Source: Rhipidocladum racemiflorum (taxonomy: Eukaryota; Streptophyta; Magnoliopsida; Poales; Poaceae). From it: a stretch of 64,000 nucleotides of DNA. Of this stretch, positions 11,634 through 24,300 are shown piece by piece. Each line of letters starts with the position of its first letter. Position 1 is the first letter of the stretch. The notes under the pieces are model-generated. The model ran no database searches. It saw nothing but the letters and a program-made list of their open reading frames with translations, and was not told the origin of the DNA. The translations under genes and the position numbers were made by a program. Where the stretch lies: positions 48,008,293 to 48,072,292 of the forward strand of contig CM070571.1 in assembly GCA_036346355.1 (NCBI GenBank), in the 5' to 3' direction.

Positions 11634-12063
11634 ATTGATTGCAGGAGGACTTAGTTAGCCTCGGACGTTAGACTTAGGGATGATTTTTCTTCTCAAAATT
11701 TATTTTGAAGTACAAAACTCTATTTTCAAAGTGTAGAATGCTATTCTTGTCCATTCTATAGCTTTTCGCTTATCTACTCTTCAAAATGAATCTGATCTTA
11801 ATCCAAATTTCAAAAATTTGTTTCCTTCTTCTATCTTGTTCAAAAGGATTAAGAGGAATGCGGTTTTAGCTAAGAATGGGTTAAGGATAGATGTTTGTGG
11901 TTGTAATTAGGGTTATTTGTCGCTTTCCTCGAGTTGGTTTTGAATTGGTTCTTATGCTTCTTTGAATGAATGCTTGTAGTGTGTTTGTGTTTATGAGTGC
12001 ATCCTTTGGGATCAATCATTACGCACTTGATTTGCTGATTAGTTGACTCAACTGTGCATTTCA
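11634..12063 (+). other. Eb untranslated leader
   Basis: AT-rich 430 bp between the PBS and the first gag-like ATG (12064). No gene or structured repeat seen. Confidence 0.6.
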
Positions 12064-13260
12064 GATGCCTCCCGAAAGAGAATAGTTCGTGCGCTTCCAG
12101 CGGTGATGATCTGGGAGCGTGGCGATCTGATGGGAGCGGGGCCCAACGATCGCTGAGTCCCTCTTTGGTGGGTCGGTGGGGTTCGATCTCGGCTACATGC
12201 CCAGAGTGAGGAGCTCCCTCCACCTCCTCCTGCTCCCGATATGGCTGCACTCATGTTGCGGCAGACTCGGCTCATGGAGCTGATGGTCCAGCTGTCCAGG
12301 GCAGCAACGGCCGCGGCGGCGATCTCGGTTGTCGGAGTTCGGCGAACTCGACCGCCGAGCTTTTCTTCAGCTCTGAGATCCGATGGAGGCGGAGAGGATT
12401 GGCTTAGCGACATGGAGGGGAAGTTGGAGTTAGTCGGTTGCACCGATGCGGAGAAGGTTCAAGACACCGCCTACTACCTCCGAGGACCGGCCGTGGTGGA
12501 GCAGCTTGGGGCTGTTCGCCTGCAGATCAGTCACCACATGGGCAGAGTTCAAGGCGCCTTCGCTCCTTCCATGTTCAGCGGGCTTGATCGAGATCAAGAA
12601 GCGGGAGTTCTACGACCTTCGCCAGGGTCTATGGCGGTGATGGACTACCTCCACCGCTTCAACCATTTGTCACGCTATGTTCTTTGATGAGGTGACCACC
12701 GAGGCTAGGAGAGTGACATTGTTCAAGGAGCACCTCACCGAGGAGATCCGTTTCAGCTCGCCCGGTCATGACATTCCTAGCCTGCAGGTCTTGGTGGGCA
12801 AGGCCATTAGCATTGAGGATGGCGCCAAGGCGCTTATGGAGAGCCATAGCGCAAGTGGGCAGCTCGGCGGCCGGTCGGCGGCGGACCTTCCAGACCGCAC
12901 CTTCACTCGATCGGCTTCCGGCCTTGGCGCCGCCCGATTCAGAGGTCTCAGGGCTTACCTCCTCGCCTGCTTTCGAGTTCGGTGCAGTCACCTAGCCGCC
13001 AAGATGCAGCTTGGGGTCCCGAGAATCCATTTGGCCATATCACTTGCTTCTCCTGCGGCGGAAGGGCCGCTCGCCCGATGCTGTCCGGCGAGCAGGCGGC
13101 GTGGACAGCTCGAGTGCACCGGCCCGTCCCGAGTCGATCGGTGGGCGTGGGAGTGGCGTCAGGGCGCCCGGTTCCGTGCAGCTTCAGCTCCGGGCCATGG
13201 CCGCTGAATGTAGCCACCGCAGAGGAGGCGCAGCGGCTCCAGATGTGGTGTTGGGTACGT
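12064..13260 (+). pseudogene. gag: Eb gag remnant
   Basis: The likely start is ATG 12064 (MPPERE), but a stop follows after six codons. The gag core is recognisable at about 12350-12490 (PPSFSSALRSDGG..DWLSDMEGKLELVGCTDAEKV), the same block as in the E4 gag (PPTFSGN..ADDWLRSIERKL). Further gag sequence lies in other frames to about 12830. At 13040-13060 the first half of a zinc knuckle (CFSCGG) survives, while the His and last Cys are lost. At least three frame changes. The role in an intact copy would be RNA packaging. Confidence 0.75.
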
Positions 13261-13279
13261 TATCTGTTCATTCCGTACT

Positions 13280-15000
13280 CCGCCTTAGTATTATTTGACT
13301 CGAGCGTCGCATTCCTTTATTTCTTCACGGTTTGTTGTTCAAAGCATGAGGTCTGTTCTTTGTACCTCGAGAAGTACTTGTTGATCCGTTCGCTGGATCC
13401 GTTTGATCGCCGAGCTTGTGAGTCCAGGGGTTAGAATTGAGATCAATGGGGTAGAATTTGGGGTGATCTTATCAACATTGAGACGTCAGGTCTTGATGTG
13501 ATTACGGGTATGGATCGCTGTCCAAGCATCGAGGGCATATTGATTGTGCCAGGAGATCCGTTTCATTAGTCAACCACGATGGCATTCTTGTTACCTTTTC
13601 TTGTTCCAGCGGTCTGGCGACCTTTGCTCGGTGCTCTTTACATTCGGGGACGATCGGTACCGGTGGTGTGTGAGTACCCTGATGTGTTCCTCGATGAGCT
13701 GCCAGGTTTGCCACCTGATCGTGATTTGGAGTTCATCATCGATCTCTTACCTGGCACTTCTCCAATTTCTAAGCGTCCAGACAGGATGCCTGGCGATGAG
13801 CTGATCGAGTTGAAGATTCAGCTCAAGGAGCGATTAGAGAAGGGTTCATTCGTCCCAGTTCTTCTCCTGGGGCAGCCCGATTCTGTTTGTGAAGAAGAAA
13901 GACGGCACTCTTCGCATGTGCGTTGATTACCGGTCGTTGAATGAGGTCCTTTATCAAGAACAAGTATCCTCTCCCTCGGATCGATGATTTGTTTGACCAA
14001 TTAGGCGAGCTCGAGTTTTCTCCAAAATAGACTTGAGATCCGGCTATTTTCAGCTCAAGATCCGTCCGGAGGATATCGTGAAGACCGCATTCACCACTCG
14101 CTACGATGCATGCGAGTACATAGTTGTTTCGTTTGGCCTCACCAATGCACCACCCACCTTCATGAATCGATGAACAAAGTCTTCATGGAGTTCCTTGATA
14201 GATTTGTGGTGGTGTTCATTGATGACATCCTCATATACTCTAAGGATGATGATGAGCACGCACTTCACTTGCATATGGTGCTTAGCAAGCTTCGCGAGCA
14301 TCGGTTGTATGCCAAGTTCGGTAAGTGCGAGTTACGGCTCAAGCAAGTGGAGTTTCGGGGCATGTCTGTCGAGAAGGTGGGGTAGCGATTGATCCACGCA
14401 AGGTACAAGACGTACTCAATTGGGAGCAGCCCGCAATGTCCCCGAGATTCGGAGTTTTCGGTCTTGCCGGATACTATCGCCGGTTTATCGAGAATTTCTC
14501 CAAAATTTCTAAACCATTGTCGGCGCTACTCAAGAAGGAGAAGAAATATGAGTGGTCACCTGGTTGTGAGTCCAGTTTTCAGAGCTGAAGAATAGACTCA
14601 CCACTTTGCACGATGTTGGTCCTTCGACATTCACAAGAACTTCGATGTCTATTGTGATGCATCCGTCTTGGACTTGGTTGTGTGTTGATGCAGGAGGGCA
14701 AAGTGGTTGCTTATGCTTCTCGATGACTAAAGCCTCATGAAGCCAATTACCCGACGCATGATTTGGAGCTTGCGGTGTTGTTCATGCTCTCAAGTTGTGG
14801 CGACATTATCTCGTAGGAAAGCAGATGTGAGATCTACACCGACCACAAAAGCTTAAAGTACTTCTTTTCGCAGCCAGATCTGAATTTGAGACAGCGTCGA
14901 TGGCTAGAGCTGATCAAAGACTATGATTTGGGTATTCATTACCATCCTGGCAAGGCGAATGCGGTTGCAGATGCCCTCAGTCGCTAGCTGCACACAGTGA
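13280..15000 (+). pseudogene. pol: Eb protease-RT-RNase H remnant
   Basis: The protease shows VLFDSS near 13289-13306, where the family has DSG. RT starts near 13660 (YPDVFLDELPGLPPDRDLEF). The catalytic FIDDIL box lies near 14215-14235, followed by YSKDDDEHALHLHMVLSKLREH. The connection segment has GLAGYYRRFIENFSKISKPLSALLKKEKK near 14460-14550. RNase H is spread over frames from 14640 (DVYCDAS) to 14990 (ADALSR). Losses of one or two bases interrupt nearly every conserved block. At 13870-13880 the codons expected to read GAPVL contain CGATT where CAGTT is expected, matching the swap pattern described in the findings. Confidence 0.85.
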
Positions 15001-15059
15001 ATGCCTTGGGTGTCATTGGCCAGTCTCAGCTGGTTGAAGAGTTTCAGAAGCTCAATCTA

Positions 15060-16030
15060 GAAGTGGTTGAGTATGGTTACGTTCTGCTTTAGCCGTACAA
15101 CCCACTCTAGAGTCTCAGATTCAGCAGCTCAACTACAAGATGATCTTGTGATTGAGATTAGACGCCGCTTGATCAAAATGGCGCATCTCCGTGTTTTTGT
15201 GAAGTCCAATGGGCTGATCTTGCATGGGCAGCGGTGTATGTCCTCGATAATGTTGAGATCAAGGGGTTGATCTGTCGTAAGCTCATGATACTCCTCTCTC
15301 TGTCCATCTGGCAGCACCAAGATGTACGGGACCTTCGCAGCAATTACGGTGGCCAGGTATGAAGAAGGAGATCGCGGCTCATGGGGCGCATTGTGATGTG
15401 TGCCAGCGTGTCAAGGCTGAACATCAAAGGCCAGCCGGATTACTTCAGCCATTGCAGATCCCTGAGTGGAAGTGGGAAGAGATTGGGATGGATTTCATTA
15501 CCGGTCTACCAAGGTCCTCCACCGGTCACGACTCTATTTGGGTGATCATTGACCGTCTGACCAAGGTAGCTCATTTCATTCCAGTTCATACCACCTATTC
15601 AGAGCCAAGCTAGCGGAACTCTATTTGCGAGAATATTGTTCGGCTCCATGGAGTTCCAAAAGTCATAATCTCCGACCGTGGTTCGCATGATTCACCTCCA
15701 GATTTTGGGAGAGTTTGCAGTCCATTCTTGGCACTAAGCTATCCTTCAGTTCTGCTTACCATCCCCAAACTGACGGACAGACTGAAAGGGCAAACCAAAT
15801 CCTTGAAGACATGCTAAGGGCTTGTGTGCTGTGCTACAGCAAGTCGTGGGAGAAATGATTGCCATTTGCTGAGTTCTCCTACAACAACGATTATCAAGTC
15901 GGTCTTCGATGTCGCCTTCGAGGCTCTTTATGGCAAGAAGTGCGAGAACACCACTGTTTTGGTCCGAGGTTGGTGAGAGGCAATTCTTCGGGCCAGCCAT
16001 GATTGAAGAGGCTGAAAGGCAAGTTAGCTT
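15060..16030 (+). pseudogene. pol: Eb integrase remnant
   Basis: Zinc-binding end HCDVCQRVKAEHQRP near 15391-15430, then LQIPEWKWEEIGMDFITGLPRS with the first catalytic Asp in DFITG (about 15489-15500). A second-Asp region (ISDRG) lies near 15669-15683. The PQTDGQTERANQILEDMLRA block near 15765-15820 carries the catalytic Glu. Frameshifts near 15600 and 15690 and lost bases near 15890-15900 break the gene. The order matches the E4 integrase. Confidence 0.8.
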
Positions 16031-16042
16031 GATTCGAGACCG

Positions 16043-16534
16043 GTGAGAGAAGCTCGATCTCGTCGGAAGAGCTATCTTGATCGCCGTCGCCATGAGTTGA
16101 GCTTTGAGGTGGGTGACTTTGTCTACCTCAAGGTCTCACCACTCCGCGGTACTCGCAGAATTTCAAGTCCGCGGGAAGCTAGCCCGCGATACATCGGTCC
16201 GTTCCGGATTTTTGAGAAGGTTGGTGTTGTGGCTTATCGGCTTGAGCTACCGCCACATCTTTCGGACATTCACGATGTGTTCCACGTGTCCCAATTGAAG
16301 AAGAGTCTTCGGGTTCCATCGGAAGTTACCCAATTGGACCATCTTGATTTGCAGCCTGATCTTTCGTATCGAGAGTATCCAGTCCGTATTCTCGAGACAG
16401 CTGAGCGTCACACTCGCAGTCAGGTTATCAAGATGCTCAAGGTCCAGTGGAGCAACCATTCAGAAGATGAAGCCACGTGGGAGCGTGAAGACCATATTCA
16501 GGCAGAATACCCCGAATTTCTTCGAGAGAATTAG
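16043..16534 (+). CDS. Eb integrase C-terminal and chromodomain-like segment (open 163-codon piece)
   Basis: Longest intact pol segment of Eb, read from an internal Met and ending at a natural stop (16532-16534). Residues 20-60 carry the GPF-like region (FEVGDFVYLKVSPLRGTRR..PRYIGPFRI). Residues 65-90 have AYRLELPPHLSDIHDVFHVSQL. Residues 125-160 form the chromodomain-like tail (KVQWSNHSEDEATWERED). In chromoviruses this tail guides insertion toward marked chromatin. It is not a separate gene but the 3' end of the broken polyprotein; the stop is about 25 bp before the polypurine tract. Confidence 0.8.
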   Translation: MREARSRRKSYLDRRRHELSFEVGDFVYLKVSPLRGTRRISSPREASPRYIGPFRIFEKVGVVAYRLELPPHLSDIHDVFHVSQLKKSLRVPSEVTQLDHLDLQPDLSYREYPVRILETAERHTRSQVIKMLKVQWSNHSEDEATWEREDHIQAEYPEFLREN

Positions 16535-16557
16535 CAATCTCGAGGATGAGATTTTTG

Positions 16558-16571
16558 TAAGGGGGGTAGAC
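16558..16571 (+). other. Eb polypurine tract
   Basis: TAAGGGGGGTAGAC immediately before the 3' LTR start TGTAATATCC; the priming site for plus-strand cDNA. Confidence 0.85.
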
Positions 16572-19500
16572 TGTAATATCCCGAGTATTTCTATACTCAA
16601 GCCACTGTACATTTGTACTCAAACGCTGTTCAATAATACACTGTGCTTGTGTATTTTCGTGTCTTGAGTGAACATACTTGCTTGGGATCAGAAAGAACCC
16701 TTCAACTTAAGTAATTTCGCTCATAAGTAAATTCGAATTAGGTTGGGCAAGTGCCTGTGACCTATTAACTTCCAAAATACTTTGGGACAATTAGTAATCA
16801 ACCACAGGCGTTAGCCGTCAAGGCCCAAGTTCAAAAGTTACGGGATGTCCGGAGTATCCGGATCCAACCGGAATGTCGGACAAAGCCCGAGTGTCGGATT
16901 GGGCTGGCCGAAGGTCCAACCCGAGTGTCAGGACCAATGTCCGGAGTGTCCGGTTAGTGTTATCAAGACCCCAACCCGAGTCTCGGGTTGAGTCCTGAGA
17001 GTCCTGTATTGGCGTGGGGTTTTGTATAAAAGTCCCATTTCGTGGCTCCCTTCCATTCTTTCTTCTTCTACTTTGGTTTCCCCACTTCCTTGGTGTTCTC
17101 TCCACCACCCCGAGCTCCTCTCCAATGAGCCACCGGCCCGGTGACCCTCCCGGTGACTCCTCCATCTCGGTGTGCTCCTCCCCAAGCCGTCATTCCCCAT
17201 CCTCCACCCGGCGTTGCTCCTCCTCCATCTTCCTTGGAGGTAAGCTTTTCTCTTAGGGTTTGATTCGCGGGATTCTTGGGTTCTAGAGTCGTTCATGGTG
17301 GGATTAGGACTTAGGTTTGGATTTGGGAGGCTAGGGTTGAACTTGGATTCTAGGGTTTTGGGTGTAGTGGTTCTAGGGTTGAAAATGGGATTTGGATTAG
17401 TGAATGTGGTATGCTAGAGTGGTAGATCGGGTAGTAGTAATGTCGATTTAAGAAGTTGTTGGTGTGAGTTAGAGGTTTGGCGGGTTAGCGACGTTTTCTC
17501 GTAGAATCGGCTAGTTCGGAACTCCTTCCGGTTCGCTAGGTGTACGAAAGTCGTAGATCGGGTCGCGGTGAAGTTGTAGGAAGTGGTAAGGTCTCCGTCT
17601 CCTCGTCGAGTTGGACCACACGCCCTAGGACCGGAGTATCCGGACGAAACGGTCCGGAGTGTCCGGCCTATCCGGACTGTCCGGATGCAAAACCCGGACT
17701 GTCCGGGTTAGGCTGTTCTGTCCGGTCGTGTTGTGTTGTCCGAGTGCGTCGTTTCTTCAGGGTTTCTTGGTTGTACTTCATTCTTGTGTATTGCATGCAC
17801 TTCATGGTGCATTTAAAACTTTCTTTTGCTAAGTTGTATTTCTTTCTGTCGTTTTTGTTGCTTTGACCGATTAGAGGCTAGCGAGTCGGGCTTCGCCTCG
17901 AACAACCCGAGCATCATCCCGGACATCACCGAAGTGCAACAACAAGGCAAGCACCTCCTTTGACCATCTTGAAACCTATATTTCACGATGTCTACTTTGA
18001 TTTCTCAAACCATATGCATTGTTTATATTCAGTAAATTGCTAGTTTGTGGGAATGGTAGATATACCCTGATTTGGTGGTTTCCCTCAATTTAATTCCCTG
18101 AGATCATTGATAACCTTAGTAGGGTTAGACAATTTAATAAAATGTCACTTGGGTATAAACGATTTAGTAATTGCATACGCTTAGACACTGCAATAGAGGT
18201 GAGCAAAGTCAGTCCTTACCAAATGCTCAAAATTATGATAAATGTAATTGGTTTTGGAAAAGTTTTGGAAATGTGAATCGTAAAGGTATATTGATAAAAA
18301 TGTGAAGTGTCTAGTTGGTAATTAGACTTGGCGGGAGGTATAATATGTGCTAGTTAAACATGGTGGCGATTGGTTGGCGAGTTAAGTGGAGTTCCCGCTT
18401 GAGTCACTAGGCAAAAATATAAGGACCGAACTTGTGACGGTTTTTGAATTGAACACCGTGCAACCGCGCAATGCTGGGATGGGGCAGCCTATTCTAGTAC
18501 TTGAAGTGTGAGGGGATAGCCATGCCTGTTGGTAGGCCGAAGAGTGGACCTTTTCCCTGTGTTGAGCAGTCAAGCGCGGTGTGTGTGTCCTCACGACCCG
18601 CCGTATGCGCCGTGTGTGCGCTTGTACTTTTGCAGCAGGGAATCGCTCGATTCATGTTTGTTGATACAACGGTGTACGCCTTGCTATGGGGTAATGCCGC
18701 GGCCAACAATTCGCCGTCGTCACGATGAGTATTCCGTGGCCGCCTGAGTGGTGGTTGGCCTCTTATCGCCATAGTAGTGGATTTGTCGTCACCGGTGCTG
18801 GGGTGTGGCTATAACCTCAACGATGGGAAAGAATAGATCATTCTTGTATATCGGATACCTCGTGTATCGCGTGTACCCTGGATGACAGTGATGCAAGTCA
18901 GAGTTGTGTTTGGGTAAAGTGCGCAAACTCTGCAGAGTATCAAATAATTCTAATCGATTAGCCGTGCTCACGGTTATGAGCAATCTTCTCTAATCATATC
19001 AAGTATAGAGATTTGGTTTGGTTTTGAAAATGAAAATCTATTTCGGAGTCGGTATAAAGTATGTGGTGGAATGGTACTTGATGGAATTGTGGATATGTGT
19101 ATATGATTCTCGATGGGATTATGAGTATGTATGGATGTCGATTCGTATCCCAGTTGCGACCATGGATGGTGGCAATTTGTGGAGCTCGATTATTACATTA
19201 TCGTAAATATGTTTTATTCAAACTGCTGTCTTTCAAATTAAGTATTACTTTTCGATGAACTATTTTAAATCCAACTTTCTGCAATTAACCCAGTGTAGAA
19301 GCTTTATCCTGTTGAATCAGCCTGCATTTATTTATATTTCCATACACTAAAGTCTTGCGAGTACATACGTGTACTCACCGTTGCTGCTAACCCTTTTTCC
19401 ACAGAGGAAGGTAATGATGATGTCCCGGATGATGGCGAGCCCCTTTCTGCGAGTGTTGCGGCCAGAGTCCCTCCCTCGGTCAAGAGCCTTGTGGGGTGGT

Positions 19501-19838
19501 CGGGCCAGTGCTTTGGTTGTCTTTCTTTTGTTTCATTGCCGCTTTACTTCTTTTGGTTTCGTAATACTCTTGTTCAAGGTTTACACCCGATTATGTAAAT
19601 TATCGTAGTTTATCCTTCCGTGCCTTGGTACTCGTGTTGTTGGTACAGCGATATCGGGCTCTTGATCCAGGGATCCAAGATCGATGCGTCTGAGCACCGG
19701 GTCCGAAGCTAAGGGTTCGATCCCGTCGATCGAATTTTTAGGTTCAGATCTTCGGTGTCGAGGCTTCCTGTTGCTATACGGTGCTATACGCTACAGTAGA
19801 CGGCGTACAGTACGGTATAGGAAGAGGGGGTCCCCACA
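16572..19838 (+). repeat. Eb 3' LTR
   Basis: Near-identical copy of 8369-11617 with the same TATA box (17025-17032), donor (17240), hairpin (19359-19376) and acceptor (19404). Differences from the 5' copy are mostly small indels and CGAT/CAGT-type swaps. Ends TCCCCACA, then the target-site duplication ACTCC. Confidence 0.95.
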
Positions 19839-19843
19839 ACTCC

Positions 19844-20400
19844 ACTTGGCCCAACCTGGCCGAGTACAACTCTTGCACGCGTATGGCAACCCTACCATAC
19901 TCACATGACTAACACTTTGCACGCGAATGACCTCATGCCATTCTCACGTGACTAACCATTCTTCATGTGCACCATTCTCTTAGCCCGAATGTCCCGCATG
20001 ACATCCTTGACCACCAAGACCTCAGTTCCCCTCGAACCTAGTCGAACCTCGGTTCCTCAATGAACCTAGTTCGGTCCGTCATCGACCACATTCGCCCTCG
20101 AGCAATACCTGCACATGAACAAACCACAAAACGATTCCGAGCACAAGTCCGCGACTTGACTCACATTAAACCATGCAACCACTCACAGGAGTGCATTGCT
20201 TTGAATATTCTAACAACACGATTTCAAAACACGAACAAAAACCTTTGCAAAAATCAAAAAGCTTTTCAAATAATCAAACTGATTTCAGATCTTTTCAAAT
20301 AAAGAAACCAAAAAATAAATCTTGTCGAAATATCAAACTGGTTTCAAATCTTTTTCAAATACTCATCATCAAAATCAACTGGATCAAAAATAACGATCCT
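19844..20400. other. Flank of Eb, probably remainder of Copia LTR or its target
   Basis: This is what Eb interrupted. It contains a diverged direct repeat of about 40 bp (TTGCACGCG..CTCAC.TGACTAAC, near 19872-19912 and 19915-19955). AT-rich and low in coding potential from 20170 on. No gene seen. Confidence 0.4.
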
Positions 20401-20756
20401 TTAGAGAGGAGAGGGGAGGGGTGGTGACGCAAGGGGGAGGAGGAGAGGGGTGCACGGCATGGAGGTGGGAGGGGGCGGCGGCTAGGAGGGGAGAAAGGGG
20501 GGAGGCGCATGGGGGGGTAGCTAGGGCCCATGGGCAGCAGGGTGCTGCCCTAAACCTGCCCCCACTTGGGCCTTAGGCCTTCCACCTCTGGCCCAAGAGG
20601 TTCCCCCAAGCCCACGAGGGTCCCCCAAGCCCAAAACTTCCCCCAGACGGCCCATTTTCCCTCCCGGAAGGCCCAAAACACGAATTAACCTCATACCGTA
20701 AAGTTTTACTATCAAATTTCACATTTTTTAAAGTCACAACATTTCGTAGTGTCACA
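20400..20756 (-). repeat. LTR fragment of the E1/E5/E3 family
   Basis: Minus-strand LTR start: it ends (plus strand) GTAGTGTCACA at 20756, the reverse complement of TGTGACACTAC that opens the E5 LTR. The G-rich then GGCCCA-rich composition matches 37210-37586 of the E3 LTR. Truncated on the left; only the U3 start survives. Confidence 0.65.
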
Positions 20757-21360
20757 AAACCCTTTTTAGAAATGCTCTTCTAAATTCTGAGTTGTTCGAA
20801 AGTAATATTGTATTGCAAATAAATCCCGCTTCATGCAACTATGCCTAGAGTAGAAACCTGTGTCTTTGATACAACCTGCATATTATTATTATTATTCCAT
20901 ACATTAAAGTCTTGTGAGTACATACGTGTACTCACCGTTTGCTCTAAACTTGAAAACAAGAGTAGAAGGAGGTGCAGGAGAAGACGATGGCATCCCGGAC
21001 GATGAGATCTACGAACCAATCTTAGATGAGTTTTTGGACAGTTAGCTAGGTCTCTACCCCCAGTCGGTTGCCTTAGGGTTAGGGAAGGCACACCGCTATC
21101 ATTGCCTTGTTTTGTTACTTTCTACTGCTATTTACTTTTTGGTAATGCTTTATTTGGCCGGTCGGCCACGAACTTGTAATACTAAGTATTTGTAATTGTC
21201 TCTAAGTTTACTTTATGACATTACAAGTTTGTATGTGAATTGATTCATCTCGTTTGCGAAATATGTGGGTGCTTGGCTACTGATCCAGAGAACTAGCACT
21301 AGACATATGCGGGAAGCTCGGATTGGAATCAACCAGTCGGCAGACAATTGCGCGTGACAC
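20757..21360 (+). repeat. LTR tail fragment related to Eb
   Basis: Matches the 3' part of the Eb LTR around CCATACATTAAAGTCTTG and the hairpin TGAGTAC..GTACTCA (20915-20934), then a tail rich in acidic codons (20962-21045). It is diverged from Eb, so it is another subfamily. The right end is cut or bordered by the E2 LTR at 21366. Confidence 0.65.
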
Positions 21361-21365
21361 ATGAC

Positions 21366-24300
21366 TGTCGGGACCCGGATGTGCAAATCTGGACCCTCTA
21401 TGTATTCAGCAATAGTCCAGGATCAAGCTAGTGCACACAGTCTCAACATTGGTAAATATCACAATCATACTCAGTGAAATAATAAAGTACTTTAATTAAT
21501 AAATAAACTGGTCGCTGGACCTTATGGTCAAGTTACAAAAGATACGCCTCGCTGGGCGAGAACTTATTAAAAGTAAATAACTGCAGCGGAAATCAAATCA
21601 ACAATGTGGCGCCATCCAGTATACCACAGGCAACTGACTGGGCTCGCTCCCTAGGTAGACGGCTCCTCCTGAAGTTCTTCCTCCAAAGCTGGCGTCGCCT
21701 CTCCTTCAACTGGTATTGTATTGTTGCAAGGGGTGAGTACTTGGTACTCAGCAATTCAGCAAGTCATGCACAGAATGAAAAACTAATATTCTACATGCCT
21801 GGCTTAATACAAAGAACAGGCTCATGGTTCATTTGTAGTAAAATTGCATTCATAAATACAGTAATAGATTGCAAAGCAGTAGAAGAATAGTAAAGGTAAT
21901 AACTTTCACAATCATTCACAAGTTAAAGCATTTCACAACCTAAGTCCAATTCTCAGACCCAACCCTACCATTTACCAAAGCCAAGTTATTTTCATGAGAG
22001 TCTAACCCTTGACTGTAATCCTCGAGCAGTGTCCAATACCGCGGACTCGGCTATTCGACTAGATTTTACACTCTACAGAGGTTATGCACTTTACCCACAA
22101 GATACAGTCAAACACCACAATGGTGAGAGTCCGTAATAAAGTCTTTTGGAAACCTCTAACTATACAAGTGGACCTCCCCGGTTGTTGCACACTAGCCCTT
22201 CCCTTAGCAAAGGCAAAGTCTAGGCCAACCAACCGTTAGATGGGCACCTAGCCGTAGCCCTGGTACCATCCCCCTACAACTACACAAAAGGTGTAGCTGA
22301 CACCCCAAGGTACCACATGCAAGTTATAAGCAACCTACTCAACTAGGTCCGTCCCATACCGGACATGTGGTTGCACGATTGACTCAGTTCAAAGGCTTGC
22401 AAGGTTAAGTCCTTAGGGTGACCAAGGCAAGACTACCCGAAGAACCAAAACATCTTTCCCTTGAACCAACCATGGCCCACTTGACCATCCTTGCCACTTG
22501 CCCCGGTCTAAAGCATTTTATCAAACCCAGTTGATTACCATGCACCACGTGCCATCAACTTCATCATCAACAACGCACGACACTTCATCAAAGCATGTTC
22601 CGTAACTCATTAAGTCATCATTAATATTTGATTATCCAAAATCATGTCAACTACGTGGCAGGGCTAAGCATGATACTCTAGCGGTCTAATTACCCATGTT
22701 GGCAATTTAATAATGTCCAACTAAATAATCCTCAACTAGGGTGACAAAGGGTTCATGGCACATAATTATATAATCAAGGTGTCATACAGCAACTAGGCAT
22801 TTATCTAATTACCAGAAATAATTAAAGCATTTCCTAATTGAATTAGCATGCGATAACATGAAACAAAATAATTTTCAAAGGTAGGTTCAACATGATCAAA
22901 GCATAACTTGCCTTCAAAAAGTACTTGTTCCTGGTCTTGAGTTGGCTCCTGGGTCAAAACTTCACCTTCGAAGCCTTCGGGTACTTCAACGTCTACTCGT
23001 AACGGATAAATAAACAATAAATAAATAAAAAGAGAGAAACACTCATATCCAAAAATTAAATAAAATTCACCATTAAATAGAGCTTGATTTTATAAAAATT
23101 TAGAAATTGGAATCGCTTGAATCAGAGTTAAAACGCAAAATTTATAAGCATTTGAAGTTTGTAAATTAATTAAAAGAATAAACCGAATTAATTCATTTAT
23201 TTTTCTATTGAAAAATCCGAAGTATGACGTCAGCAATAAATTAATAAAAATAAAAATATATTTTTCAGAAAATAACATGTCACTAACAAATGGACCCACC
23301 GATGACATCATCATGACGTCATCGCTAATGTCACCAGACGCGGCGTGCTATTTCCTCGCATGGGACGTGCTATTTAATCCTGAACGTTGATTCTAAATCC
23401 AACAGTCCGGATCTAACCGATACCGGACATGTCCGAACTTAACTGGTATATGTGGCCTAATCCAAACCGTACAATCTCAATCCTACGGTTACGATTCTAC
23501 CAAGTTCGGAGCGGCCCGAACTCGACAGGCATACGTGGCGCAATCTGAGCCATTGATCTAGGATCCAACGGTCCAGATCTAATCGAGATCTACGGTGTTC
23601 AATCTAGATCTAACGGCTATAGTTTCATCAAGTTCGGAGCGGTCCGTACTCAACGCTAGATCTGAGCCGTTCGATCCAAATCCGTGGCCCAACGGCAAAG
23701 TGCTAAGGCGTGTTATTCACGTAATATTGGCGTGCTAAGGCGACGTGGCTCAATCTAGTTCATTCATCTAAGATCCAAGGTCTACATCTAATCTAGTGAA
23801 ATCAATGGGATGGCTACGTGAGCTTACCTGAGCAGTTAGATCTTGATCTAACGGTTGGGGGAGCTCACAAGTCCGGCAATGTCACAGCGGCGCTTGGTGA
23901 CCGGAGACGGGGACGATGACGAGCACGACGACGTTTGGCTGCGAATCCGGCGAGGTGAATGATCCCCCCCGAAGCGTCTCGTCACGAGGAACCCAGATCT
24001 GGGCACCAACACAGCGGCGAATGACGGACAGCGATGAAAAATGGCAAAACCCGCGGCGGTGTTATCCTCCAACTTTGGCGAGCTATTGCGGCGGCTTTGC
24101 TGCAACCTAGGTGGCGGTGCCTTAGGGTTCTGGTGTGGCTTGGAGAGCTCTTCACATTGCGCATAACGGGGCATTAAATACCGGCCTCGACGTCCATATC
24201 CAACGCGAATTTCGCGGAGCGCTCTTTTCGGTCGGCAGAGTCCGGCGGCGATACGGAGAGGGTGACGTGGTGCAATATCGGCCGTTGGATCAAGATCTAA

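Larger units (their letters stand above)
8369..19838 (+). mobile_element. Eb: full-length Ty3/Gypsy chromovirus
   Basis: Complete plus-strand element of 11.5 kb. It has a 5' LTR (8369-11617), a PBS, gag, protease, RT, RNase H, integrase and chromodomain-like tail, a polypurine tract (16558-16571) and a 3' LTR (16572-19838). A perfect 5-bp target-site duplication, ACTCC, lies at 8364-8368 and 19839-19843. The LTRs are nearly identical outside CG/CAG contexts, which points to a young insertion. The coding region is nevertheless full of one- and two-base losses. Confidence 0.95.

Noticed and set aside
21361..21365. Shared ATGAC beside E2 and E5 as one insertion event
   Set aside because: E5 has its own matched pair at 27732 and 31252; the E2 flank is coincidence.
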